DNA from: CAWVSB01 sp036960375
GTDB lineage: Bacteria > Pseudomonadota > Gammaproteobacteria > Pseudomonadales > CAWVSB01
Reading direction: 5' to 3'
DNA: 64,000 nucleotides
Assembly (NCBI GenBank): GCA_036960375.1
Contig: JBALVY010000008.1
Span: forward strand, 1-64,000
The notes under the pieces are model-generated. The model did not search any database and was not told where the DNA came from. It saw only the letters and a program-made list of their open reading frames with translations. The position numbers and the translations under genes are program-made. Positions 7,332 through 14,596 of the stretch are shown here, piece by piece (within the stretch, counting starts at the first letter, position 1; each line of letters starts with the position of its first letter).

Positions 7332-7961
7332 CTAGTTAAATAGATTCCCCTCAATCAAATCAACAAAAACCTCCATCGCGTCTGTTAGGGTAGAGGCCTG
7401 TAAGCCGTACTGGAACATAGCGATTCCCACGCCTGCGCCCATTATGGCAATTACCAGGTCTTCGGGACTGGCCTTAGAGCGAATTTCACCGTTTAATTTA
7501 GCCTCTGCAAAAAGTTGTTCTAATACGCTTTGCGTATCCAGTTTGTGTTTATCGAACAATTCCGCCAGCTCTGGGTGGCGCCTGCTCTCTATTGGGATGG
7601 TTGCTAATAAGCCAGTGATACTAGGGTCAAGGTCATGCGCCTTGGCTGATGCCATGAGGATACGGGTCAGTCGTTCACGTAGATTGTTGCCTTGTTCTAT
7701 AGCTTCAAGGTAACGGGGAAACAACAAAGACTGAGTGTCTTCTACCGCGGCAAGATACAGTTCCGCCTTGGATGGGAAATAGGTATACAAGGCTGCATGG
7801 CTTGTTCCAATGGCGTCGCCCACATCTTTAAAGGTTGTTCTTGCGTAACCTTTCTCCGCAAATAGACGCCTTGCGACAGGCAAAATACGAGCCAGGGTGT
7901 CTTCTTTTCTGCTGCCTTTAGGGCGGCCAGCGCGTGTAGTTGTTTTTTGTTTATTGGTCAT
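7332..7961 (-). CDS. TetR-family transcriptional regulator
   Basis: 209 residues. The N-terminal helix-turn-helix is clear: ARRLFAEKGYARTTFKDVGDA then IGTSHAALYTYFPSKAELY at about residues 30-65, preceded by a basic arm (RAGRPKGSRK). The C-terminal ligand domain is undescribed. It is divergent from the fatty acid hydroxylase gene at 8065; the shared 103-base region carries two perfect dyads that are likely operators, so it probably represses that gene and itself. A near-copy of its last 20 residues is found at 4924-5001. Ligand unknown; a fatty acid or acyl-CoA is plausible from the neighbour. Confidence 0.92.
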   Translation of the reverse strand: MTNKQKTTTRAGRPKGSRKEDTLARILPVARRLFAEKGYARTTFKDVGDAIGTSHAALYTYFPSKAELYLAAVEDTQSLLFPRYLEAIEQGNNLRERLTRILMASAKAHDLDPSITGLLATIPIESRRHPELAELFDKHKLDTQSVLEQLFAEAKLNGEIRSKASPEDLVIAIMGAGVGIAMFQYGLQASTLTDAMEVFVDLIEGNLFN

Positions 7962-7993
7962 GTGGCTATTCTTGAGTAATTTTCTCTATATGA

Positions 7994-8050
7994 CAAACAA
8001 TTTACTTGTTTGCGGTTTAGTTTACTGCATAATTTACACTGATGTAAATT
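7994..8050 (+). promoter_or_regulatory. Two dyads and promoter between tetR and the hydroxylase gene
   Basis: First dyad: CAAACAA, five bases, TTGTTTG (7994-8012). Second dyad: AATTTACACTGATGTAAATT (8031-8050), perfect with 8-base arms. A promoter for the rightward gene can be read as TTGTTT (8006-8011), 16 bases, CATAAT (8028-8033), so the first dyad covers the -35 and the second begins within the -10 box and extends just downstream of it. This is a typical TetR-type repressor layout. Sequence elements are seen; which protein binds which dyad is inferred. Confidence 0.6.
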
Positions 8051-8064
8051 AATGAGTCTAAACC

Positions 8065-8868
8065 ATGAGTGTGGGTAGTTATATTCTGTTGGCCCTGGTG
8101 AGCGGAAACCTGGGTTTGTTAGGTATAGGTGGTGGTGTGCACTACTGGTATTACGTTAAAAACCGGGATAAACAGGCCGAGTGGAAACTGCAGCCGGATA
8201 AATTTTTGTCCGATAAGTTAGCCAAAGAGCAGCGCTTGTTAGGTCTGTTTAATTTTAATCTCGCTACTATCGGTGCTGGCATACTGATGTGGGGTATTGT
8301 CGAGCATGGCTGGACCCAACTCTATTTTGATATAGGCCAGGAAAGCCTGGCCTATACCGTGGTGAGCGTATTTTTTTGTTGGTTATTTATTGAGTCTGCT
8401 GCTTATTACATTCATGCAGTGAGCCATATTGGCTGGCTGTATAAAACCTTTCACCGCATTCATCACAAATATACTACGCCGACATTTTATTGCCTGTCGG
8501 CCATGCATCCACTGGAGTGGATGTTCCACGTTTCCTATATTGTCTTGCCCGCCTTTTTGTTTCCTATGCATGCAGGCGTTTACCTGTTTGTTGTAATGTG
8601 CACTTTTATAGCCGGTTACTGGGATCATTGCGGTATTAAGTTACCTTTTGACTTACCTTTGCATGGCTCTAACCGTTTTCATGACGACCATCACAAGTAT
8701 TTTCATGTCAATTTTGGTTTTACTTGTAGCCTGTTTGATAGAATTCACGATACCGTGCGCAGGGAAGGCCACCACTATACCGAAGAAACTTTCGCCGGTG
8801 GCAAAGGCCGCGTTCGTGATAAAGTATTGAATGAAAAAAATGCTATTGGTAAGCAGGTAGCGTATTAA
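8065..8868 (+). CDS. Fatty acid hydroxylase / sterol desaturase superfamily membrane protein
   Basis: 267 residues with four or so hydrophobic segments. The histidine clusters of di-iron membrane hydroxylases are present in order: HAVSH, HRIHHKYTTP, and HDDHHKYFHVNFGF, with HPLEW between them. Enzymes of this superfamily hydroxylate or desaturate lipids using oxygen and an electron donor at the membrane. The substrate may be a sterol, a fatty alcohol or a hopanoid; the sequence does not say. It is followed after 24 bases by an unidentified membrane protein, probably in the same operon, and appears to be under the divergent TetR regulator. Confidence 0.88.
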   Translation: MSVGSYILLALVSGNLGLLGIGGGVHYWYYVKNRDKQAEWKLQPDKFLSDKLAKEQRLLGLFNFNLATIGAGILMWGIVEHGWTQLYFDIGQESLAYTVVSVFFCWLFIESAAYYIHAVSHIGWLYKTFHRIHHKYTTPTFYCLSAMHPLEWMFHVSYIVLPAFLFPMHAGVYLFVVMCTFIAGYWDHCGIKLPFDLPLHGSNRFHDDHHKYFHVNFGFTCSLFDRIHDTVRREGHHYTEETFAGGKGRVRDKVLNEKNAIGKQVAY

Positions 8869-8892
8869 GAATGATCTATAACAATAAGACAA

Positions 8893-9927
8893 ATGGAGAA
8901 TAATGTGAGCAGCGACCATATTGCCTATGCCATGCGTAATGCAGAGGCAACAGAAAAATTTATTTCGTTTAATGCGCCCAGTCAGTTACTTGACTGGAGC
9001 TTTATCGCTATTGAACTTATCCTACTGGTAGGGATTATCTGCGCTATTGTGCATGCCTTCCGTCATGCGAAACTTACCGGAGGCAAGAGCGCTTTACTGA
9101 CATTACTGGCCGCTTTTTATTATGGCGTATTGATGGACATGTTCGGTTATTACGGCCCAGAAAGCTTCTGGCATGGCGAATTTTCGGTGATGTTTTTATA
9201 TAACCGTTTACCACTATATATAGCCTTGTTCTATCCGGCATTTATGTATCATGTCTATATGACCATACGGCGCTATAACTTTTCGCCTATTGTTGAAGCA
9301 CTCAGCGTGGGGTTTTACTCGGGTCTTACCTACCAAATTTTTGATAATCTGGGGCCTCAACTGGGCTGGTGGATTTGGGATCCCAACGAAATCACCAATC
9401 AACCTTTCCTCAGCAGTGTGCCGGTGACCAGTTATCAGTGGTTCTTTACCTTTGAGGCCGCATTTGCTCTGGTGACGCGCTATGTTTGCTGGGAATGGCC
9501 CGCAAAAGGATATAGCACGGGAAAAATAGTGGCGGGTATGATTGCCGTGCCATTTCTGACTTTTATCGTTGGTACCTTGATATTTGTACCGTACCAGACG
9601 CTGGTGCAGTTTGGCCAAGTGGGGCTGGCTGCGGCCACTCATGCTCTGCTGTTCTCTGCTTTTGGATTGGTGTTTCTGTTTAACTGGCGGCGTCCGCTAA
9701 TGAAGAGAGACAAGCTGCTGATGATCTTTCCTCTGACTTTCGTTGTCGGCCTTATGTATATTTATATCGCTAAAGTTGATCAGTTTTACGGTGCAACAGA
9801 TGGCCTAAATGCCGAGGGTTGGCCGGTGGGTAATTTGATTGCGGTGATATTAGGTATGGTCGGCAGTCTGGCTATATTACTGAAAACTCATCCAGTGGAA
9901 GATGCTCCTGCTGTCGCCGAGTCATAG
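8893..9927 (+). CDS. Unidentified multi-pass membrane protein
   Basis: 344 residues with about eight to nine hydrophobic segments; I do not recognise the family. It is rich in aromatic residues and has conserved-looking blocks such as YYGVLMDMFGYYGPESFWHGEF, quoted here only as GYYGPESFWHGEF, and LGWWIWDPN. No cytochrome, transporter or protease motif was found. ATG at 8893 has a weak ribosome binding site; a GTG at 8905 has GGAG six bases upstream and may be the true start. It follows the fatty acid hydroxylase gene closely, so it may serve the same lipid, for instance as a partner or transporter. This function is a guess from context only. Confidence 0.7.
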   Translation: MENNVSSDHIAYAMRNAEATEKFISFNAPSQLLDWSFIAIELILLVGIICAIVHAFRHAKLTGGKSALLTLLAAFYYGVLMDMFGYYGPESFWHGEFSVMFLYNRLPLYIALFYPAFMYHVYMTIRRYNFSPIVEALSVGFYSGLTYQIFDNLGPQLGWWIWDPNEITNQPFLSSVPVTSYQWFFTFEAAFALVTRYVCWEWPAKGYSTGKIVAGMIAVPFLTFIVGTLIFVPYQTLVQFGQVGLAAATHALLFSAFGLVFLFNWRRPLMKRDKLLMIFPLTFVVGLMYIYIAKVDQFYGATDGLNAEGWPVGNLIAVILGMVGSLAILLKTHPVEDAPAVAES

Positions 9928-9938
9928 TGGCTGAGACA

Positions 9939-9969
9939 ATATAAGGGCTCGGTCGCCGAGCTCTTATAT
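9939..9969. terminator. Bidirectional terminator-like hairpin
   Basis: ATATAAGGGCTCGG, a three-base loop TCG, then CCGAGCTCTTATAT: a 14-bp stem with one G-T pair, AT-rich at the base so that both directions end in A/T. It sits between two convergent genes (membrane protein and carbonic anhydrase), where a shared terminator is expected. Confidence 0.7.
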
Positions 9970-10004
9970 TTCAATATATTCCTCTTCAGATGTTTGCTTG
10001 AACT

Positions 10005-10781
10005 CTAATCCGCAGAAAGAATGAACCGAGCATTCAGTGGTTGTGTGCCCCTTGCGTCATAACCAATAACAGATATAAATTGTGCGATCTGCTCTTTGGA
10101 AACCGTTAGCACAGTAGGGAAAATATACCAGCGTAGGCCCTCGGTGCAGGGTGGGGTAGTGAGTGAGCCGTTGTATCGAAAGTAGGATGGTATACTTTTA
10201 AGTTTGATTATTTCAGTGAGGGCCAGTGTGGAAGGTATTGTTTCTCCCTCTAACGGCGCGCCAGAAAATATTTTACGCAGATTTTCGTGACTATCACCTG
10301 TTCTAAATAGCGCGCCAACGACAGCGATTTCGCCTCGGCTATTTTGATGAACGAAGTGAATTTCCAATGGAAAGGTTTCGCCGCCAACACGGTGCTCACT
10401 TGGCGAGTGCATATGAAACTGAAGTAGTTTGAACTCTTGTTCTTCGGCAACCATATAGCTGCCTTTTTCGACGTTGGCCTGTAACGTATGGCCGTTGTTG
10501 AGTATTGATGTGATTTGGCCCTTGTAATGAATTTCAATTGGGGCAAGGCCTGCGTTGACTATATCTTTTAACTCAACGTCGATGGGTGATTGGTTCTTGC
10601 CTATACCGCAGGCAGCATATTCCTCTGATAAGTCGCCCCAGTGTGAGGGGCCGCTATCGCCCGAGTAGCTCCAGTGAGCGGGACTCTCGCCCGGTGTCCC
10701 ACTGGCTAAGGCCAGGGTTGGGGTGATGAGAGCAAGCGCCATGACTAGTTTTTTGATGGGTGAGAGTTGATAGTTCAGCAT
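10005..10781 (-). CDS. Alpha-type carbonic anhydrase, periplasmic
   Basis: 258 residues. A signal peptide (about 1-27, hydrophobic VMALALITPTLALA) is followed by HWSYSGDSGPSHWG and NQSPIDV, both standard for alpha carbonic anhydrases. Zinc ligands are visible in LLQFHMHSPSEH (two histidines) and EIHFVHQN (third). NGSLTTPPCTEGLRWYIF is the conserved substrate-pocket stretch; cysteines in AACGIG and PPCTEG would form the usual disulfide. It interconverts carbon dioxide and bicarbonate in the periplasm. Standing alone, divergent from the TrhA-like gene. Confidence 0.95.
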   Translation of the reverse strand: MLNYQLSPIKKLVMALALITPTLALASGTPGESPAHWSYSGDSGPSHWGDLSEEYAACGIGKNQSPIDVELKDIVNAGLAPIEIHYKGQITSILNNGHTLQANVEKGSYMVAEEQEFKLLQFHMHSPSEHRVGGETFPLEIHFVHQNSRGEIAVVGALFRTGDSHENLRKIFSGAPLEGETIPSTLALTEIIKLKSIPSYFRYNGSLTTPPCTEGLRWYIFPTVLTVSKEQIAQFISVIGYDARGTQPLNARFILSAD

Positions 10782-10923
10782 TGCTGTTTCCTTTATCTAT
10801 GAGATCCCTTTGTCTCTATTTTGCCTCAAGTTTATTTTTTCTGCCAGAGGGTTAAATTGCGGGGTGCTCAGTTACACAATTATACTGCTATAGTAGTCAG
10901 TCATTTTTAACCAGTATGCATTA

Positions 10924-11577
10924 ATGAGCCAACCAAAAGCTGCTAAGTTTTATTCGTTTGCCGAAGAGAGAGTCAATATTGGCTCTCATTTTTTTGGCTT
11001 GTTGATGAGTGTATTGGCTTCTTTCTTTTTGCTATTACACGCTGTTCGCAGTGAAGAATTGTTGCACTTTGTAAGTTTTGCGGTGTTTGGTATAAGTCTC
11101 ATTTCTTTGTATTCGGCTTCAATTCTATACCACAGTGCAAAGGAGCCAGAGACAAGGCGTAAATTGCGCATTGTTGATCACGCCGCTATCTATATTTTGA
11201 TTGCGGGTACCTACACACCTTTTACACTGATCACACTCAGTGGCCCCATTGGCTGGAGCTTATTCGCTATTTCGTGGGCGATGGCGACTGCAGGGGTGGT
11301 ATTAAAGATATTTTTTACCGGTAGATATAGTCTGGTATCTACACTGATGTACGTTTTTATGGGCTGGTTAATCGTTTTCGCTATCGGTCCACTTATTGAC
11401 AACTTGTCGGCTGAGGGCTTGTTCTGGCTGGTCAGCGGGGGAGTATCTTATACAGTTGGGGCAGTATTATACGCGATAAAAAAGATACCCTTTAACCACG
11501 CAATATTTCATGTATTTGTGGTGCTTGGCAGCTTTTGCCATATCGTGGCGGTCTATTTTTACGTGCTGCCGGCTTAG
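10924..11577 (+). CDS. trhA: Hemolysin III / TrhA family membrane protein
   Basis: 217 residues with seven predicted hydrophobic segments. The opening EERVNIGSHFFGLLMSV, the YSASILYHSAKEPETRRKLRIVDHAAIYILIAGTYTP region (here read as YHS, then the conserved DHAAIYILIAGTYTP) and the terminal HAIFHVFVVLGSFCH carry the His/Ser/Asp residues of the PAQR-type metal site. Bacterial members are linked to membrane lipid homeostasis rather than true haemolysis. The gene overlaps the last four bases of the convergent Lrp regulator. No operon partner. Confidence 0.92.
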   Translation: MSQPKAAKFYSFAEERVNIGSHFFGLLMSVLASFFLLLHAVRSEELLHFVSFAVFGISLISLYSASILYHSAKEPETRRKLRIVDHAAIYILIAGTYTPFTLITLSGPIGWSLFAISWAMATAGVVLKIFFTGRYSLVSTLMYVFMGWLIVFAIGPLIDNLSAEGLFWLVSGGVSYTVGAVLYAIKKIPFNHAIFHVFVVLGSFCHIVAVYFYVLPA

Positions 11578-12026
11578 CAATTGTCCAGTGGCAGTCTGGT
11601 AGTATGCTTGATGGTTTCCATCACAAAGCTGGAGCTTACGTCGAATAAGTCCACCTTGAGCAGCTCTTTATAGAGCTCGTCGTAACCTGGCATATCCTTG
11701 ACTGCCGCCTTAATCAGGTAGTCTAAATCCCCGCTCATTCGATATACCTCCAGCACACCGGGTATGGCTTGCGTCGCCCGCTGAAATTTTGCTGCCCAAT
11801 CGTCGTTGTGTTGGCTGGTTTTTATTGAGATATAGATCGTTAGCGGTAGATTGATCTTATCCTGGTTCAGTAATGCGACTTTTTCCTTTATTACGCCTTC
11901 AGTCTCCAGCTTTTGCAGTCGACGCCAACAGGCAGACTTCGAAATGCCGACTTTAACGGCAAGTTCGCCCACCGAAAGTGAGGCGTCTTGTTGCATCGCT
12001 ATGATGCGGTGTTTATCTCTACCCAT
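11574..12026 (-). CDS. Lrp/AsnC-family transcriptional regulator
   Basis: 150 residues. N-terminal winged helix with LSVGELAVKVGISKSACWRRLQKLE, nearly identical in pattern to Lrp family members, then GVIKEKVALLNQDK leading into an alpha/beta RAM domain with the MSGDLDYLIKA motif that binds amino acid effectors. It lacks extra domains. Directly upstream (plus strand, 12089-12238) is the relic of an aminotransferase gene, so it may once have regulated amino acid metabolism locally. Present target unknown. Confidence 0.92.
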   Translation of the reverse strand: MGRDKHRIIAMQQDASLSVGELAVKVGISKSACWRRLQKLETEGVIKEKVALLNQDKINLPLTIYISIKTSQHNDDWAAKFQRATQAIPGVLEVYRMSGDLDYLIKAAVKDMPGYDELYKELLKVDLFDVSSSFVMETIKHTTRLPLDNC

Positions 12027-12088
12027 AAATTTGTTGGTGGGCCGGGATCACCCGGTATTCTGGTGGTAAAAAATAATTTGCTGAATAA

Positions 12089-12238
12089 CAGCGTTCCGGC
12101 TATTTTAACTACTTTATTGATGAGACAGGCTTTGAGTATCTGGTACGGGCTATTGAGTTAGTGGCCGAGCGCTATGTGTTGCATTTACCTGCCAGTGCCG
12201 AGCGGTTGCGATGGTTTTTGCTTCCCCAAGAAGTATAA
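12089..12238 (+). pseudogene. C-terminal relic of a class V aminotransferase
   Basis: A 49-codon open stretch bounded by in-frame stops reads SGYFNYFIDETGFEYLVRAI followed by ELVAERYV and ends LLPQEV. This matches my memory of the C-terminal end of PLP-dependent class V aminotransferases/cysteine-desulfurase-like proteins, where a YF-D-EF-Y-V-A pattern precedes the last helix. Nothing of the catalytic domain remains upstream; the Lrp gene is there instead. A weak hairpin (TTCCCA/TGGGAA at 12256-12277) follows. Family call is tentative. Confidence 0.5.
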
Positions 12239-12306
12239 CGGGCGCTTTTTCCAGCTTCCCAAGCAGTTGGCTGGGAATCCTAAATAGATAAGTTGCAGAG
12301 CAGCCT

Positions 12307-13845
12307 TTACAGCTGTCCGCGAATTGGCAGCATCCTATAGAACCCTGCCATAAACCGTTGCCCCCAGGTGGTTTGGGGTTCTTTGTCCAGAACGACTTCT
12401 TCGCCGTTCAGTATGCCTTTCCAGCGAAGCTGGCCTTTCTGGTTAAGAAATACCTCAAATGTCTGCTTGGCTTTGTTTTTGTCAACGCTATCTGCCATTT
12501 CGGTAGCAATCTCGGGCGAGCGAATAATGACTCCCAGCTCTGTATTGATGTTTGCCGAGCGGGGGTCAAAGTTAAAAGAGCCAATAAATGCCTCCTTCCT
12601 ATCAACAACAAAGGCTTTGGTATGTAGGGTGGCTTTGGCTCCGCTGGCGGCGGTAATTTCGGAGCCTTTGACATCGGCGTCTGCTCGTACCTCGAACATT
12701 TTTACGCCGGCTTTTAGTAAGGGTTTGCGAGAAGCGCTGTATCCGCCATGGACTGTAGCCTGATTATTAGCCGCTAAAGAGTTAGTGATGATGGTCACGT
12801 TAACACCTCGATTTTGAATCTCTGTCAAGGCAGCTATACCTGATTTCTGAGGCACAAAGTAAGGCGAGATGATAATGAGTTCTTTCTCAGCCGATTGTAA
12901 GGACTTGAGCAGGGGGGTCGTAATTGAGGCAGCCGCTTCCGCTTTTGACTTAAAACTTTTGTCTGGTGAATCGACGGCTAGCGTATAAGGTGCCCATATA
13001 AATACGCTGTTGTCTGTCTCGATGTATCGCTGGATATCATTTTTGACCGCTGCGGCATACTTCGAGTCGGTAATGTCTTTGCTGGCCTGTTCAAGTTTCG
13101 CCCTTTGCGACACAAGTTCAGCCGCCGGGTCCTCTGGCATTTTGGCGAATGCGGCAACAGGTGCAGATCGTATGTGATTCCAGTAAACATCGAACATGTC
13201 GGATACATCTTGCACTACCGGGCCAATGCCGAGTACGTCCAGATCAGCGAATTTGGAATCTTCGCGAGCGCCAAAGTATTCGTCTGCAATATTTCGTCCG
13301 CCGATCAGGGTTACTTGATTATCGATGGTAAATGACTTGTTATGCATGCGCCTGTTTACGCGGCTAAAGCTGGTAATCCCATCCAGCACGCGTGCAGAGC
13401 GGGAAGCAAAAGGGTTAAATATGCGGATCTCAATATTGGGGTGTGAATCCAGCCCGGCCATTCCAGCGTCGTATCCACCGGTGAACATATCGTCGAGTAA
13501 CAGCCTCACCCGTACGCCACGATCTGCTGCGCGTAGCAAAGAACCCAAAAAAGCAGTGCCAGTGATGCCCGGCTTAAGCAAATAGTATTGAGCGTCGATG
13601 CTTTTTTCGGCACTCTCAGCAAGTAGTAGACGGATAGACAGGGCCTCGATACCGTCCGATATGGGTAGAAATCCTGAGTCGGTTGGAGGATGGCCTGCGG
13701 CCTCATCCTTAAACCCCACCCCGAGGTAGGTATCGTCAGTATCCGTCAGCGCCTTGGATGTTGTTTTAGGGTAGTCGAAATCGACACTGGCGCAGCCTGC
13801 TAGAGTGGTGAGTAGTACTAGAATAATTGATAGCTTCAATGTCAT
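12307..13845 (-). CDS. ClsC-like phospholipase D-family lipoprotein
   Basis: 512 residues. Signal peptide with lipobox LAGC, lipidated cysteine C18. Two HKD motifs: HNKSFTIDNQ with GGRN, and HTKAFVVDRK with GSFNFDPRS. Shares SIDAQYYLLK, RLLLDDMF, and LTNSLAANN-type blocks with the gene at 5834, its clear paralogue in this window. Family members make or remodel cardiolipin; this copy would be membrane-anchored on the periplasmic side. It is divergent from an HdeD-like gene with a perfect 19-base dyad between them, so both may be envelope-stress responsive. Catalytic direction (synthase or phospholipase) cannot be told. Confidence 0.9.
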   Translation of the reverse strand: MTLKLSIILVLLTTLAGCASVDFDYPKTTSKALTDTDDTYLGVGFKDEAAGHPPTDSGFLPISDGIEALSIRLLLAESAEKSIDAQYYLLKPGITGTAFLGSLLRAADRGVRVRLLLDDMFTGGYDAGMAGLDSHPNIEIRIFNPFASRSARVLDGITSFSRVNRRMHNKSFTIDNQVTLIGGRNIADEYFGAREDSKFADLDVLGIGPVVQDVSDMFDVYWNHIRSAPVAAFAKMPEDPAAELVSQRAKLEQASKDITDSKYAAAVKNDIQRYIETDNSVFIWAPYTLAVDSPDKSFKSKAEAAASITTPLLKSLQSAEKELIIISPYFVPQKSGIAALTEIQNRGVNVTIITNSLAANNQATVHGGYSASRKPLLKAGVKMFEVRADADVKGSEITAASGAKATLHTKAFVVDRKEAFIGSFNFDPRSANINTELGVIIRSPEIATEMADSVDKNKAKQTFEVFLNQKGQLRWKGILNGEEVVLDKEPQTTWGQRFMAGFYRMLPIRGQL

Positions 13846-13893
13846 TTACCCCGTGGTTTCACTGCATTTGTGCTCATTATTATGCTCCGCTGA

Positions 13894-13912
13894 AGATTTT
13901 ATCATAAAATCT
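13894..13912. promoter_or_regulatory. Perfect 19-base dyad between divergent genes
   Basis: AGATTTTAT, one central base, ATAAAATCT: 9-base perfect arms. It lies between the PLD lipoprotein gene (minus) and the hdeD-like gene (plus), 49 bases from the first start and about 100 from the second. A smaller hairpin, GCCCAAAATGGGC, occurs near 13937. A protein-binding site is likelier than a terminator because both genes run away from it. Binding protein unknown. Confidence 0.5.
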
Positions 13913-14011
13913 ACCGCTTGCTAACCAAAGTTGATATGCCCAAAATGGGCCGGCATACAAATAGATCTTTATATTTTAATCATTTAAAAATAACACACTA
14001 TGGAGAACACT

Positions 14012-14563
14012 ATGTCAGACAATCCCCCGGTAATTCAGACACAGTTACGAGAGGAAATTCAAAAAAGCTCCGGCTCCATTATCCTCATGGGTGTACTCTT
14101 GCTTCTTATGGGAATACTTGCTATGGGCTCCCCGCTTGTCGCCGGCGTATCGTTGGCTATGATGATTGGCATTATGTTAATTGTCGGTGGTATCGCGCAA
14201 TTGGCATTTGCATTTTCATCCGGCAAGAAACTATCGGCCTTGGTTATGGGCTTGTTGACGGTCGTTATAGGTGGCTACATGGTCAGCCAACCAGGCGCAG
14301 CACTGGCGTCATTAACATTGTTTCTCGCCATGTATTTGATTATTTCCGGCACGTTTGAAGTAGCGATGGCATTTCAATTACGGCCGCAACAAGGTTGGGG
14401 ATTGACTGCATTTAGTGGGGCTGCATCAGCCATCCTGGGAATTATGATCTGGAATCAGTTTCCACTTTCAGGTGCTTGGGCTATAGGCATTCTTATCGGC
14501 GTGCGAATGCTGTTCAGCGGAACGGCTTTGCTTATGTTGGGGCTGGCCGCCAAACAAAAATAG
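14012..14563 (+). CDS. HdeD-like (DUF308) membrane protein
   Basis: 183 residues with six hydrophobic segments in a repeated pattern (GVLLLLMGILAMGSPLVAG, then similar GLLTVVIGGYMV and others), the signature of the DUF308/HdeD family. E. coli HdeD is linked to acid resistance at high cell density. I prefer the ATG at 14012, which has GGAG about 8 bases upstream, over the ATG at 14000, whose upstream lacks one. It is divergent from a ClsC-like lipoprotein gene. Function is by family only. Confidence 0.85.
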   Translation: MSDNPPVIQTQLREEIQKSSGSIILMGVLLLLMGILAMGSPLVAGVSLAMMIGIMLIVGGIAQLAFAFSSGKKLSALVMGLLTVVIGGYMVSQPGAALASLTLFLAMYLIISGTFEVAMAFQLRPQQGWGLTAFSGAASAILGIMIWNQFPLSGAWAIGILIGVRMLFSGTALLMLGLAAKQK

Positions 14564-14596
14564 ATGATTTTAATTTGTGCTCTGAATGGCTGTCAG

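Noticed and set aside
12358..12763. Long plus-strand open frames opposite the PLD lipoprotein gene
   Set aside because: They are shadows of the HKD-containing gene on the other strand; no start signal and no domain.
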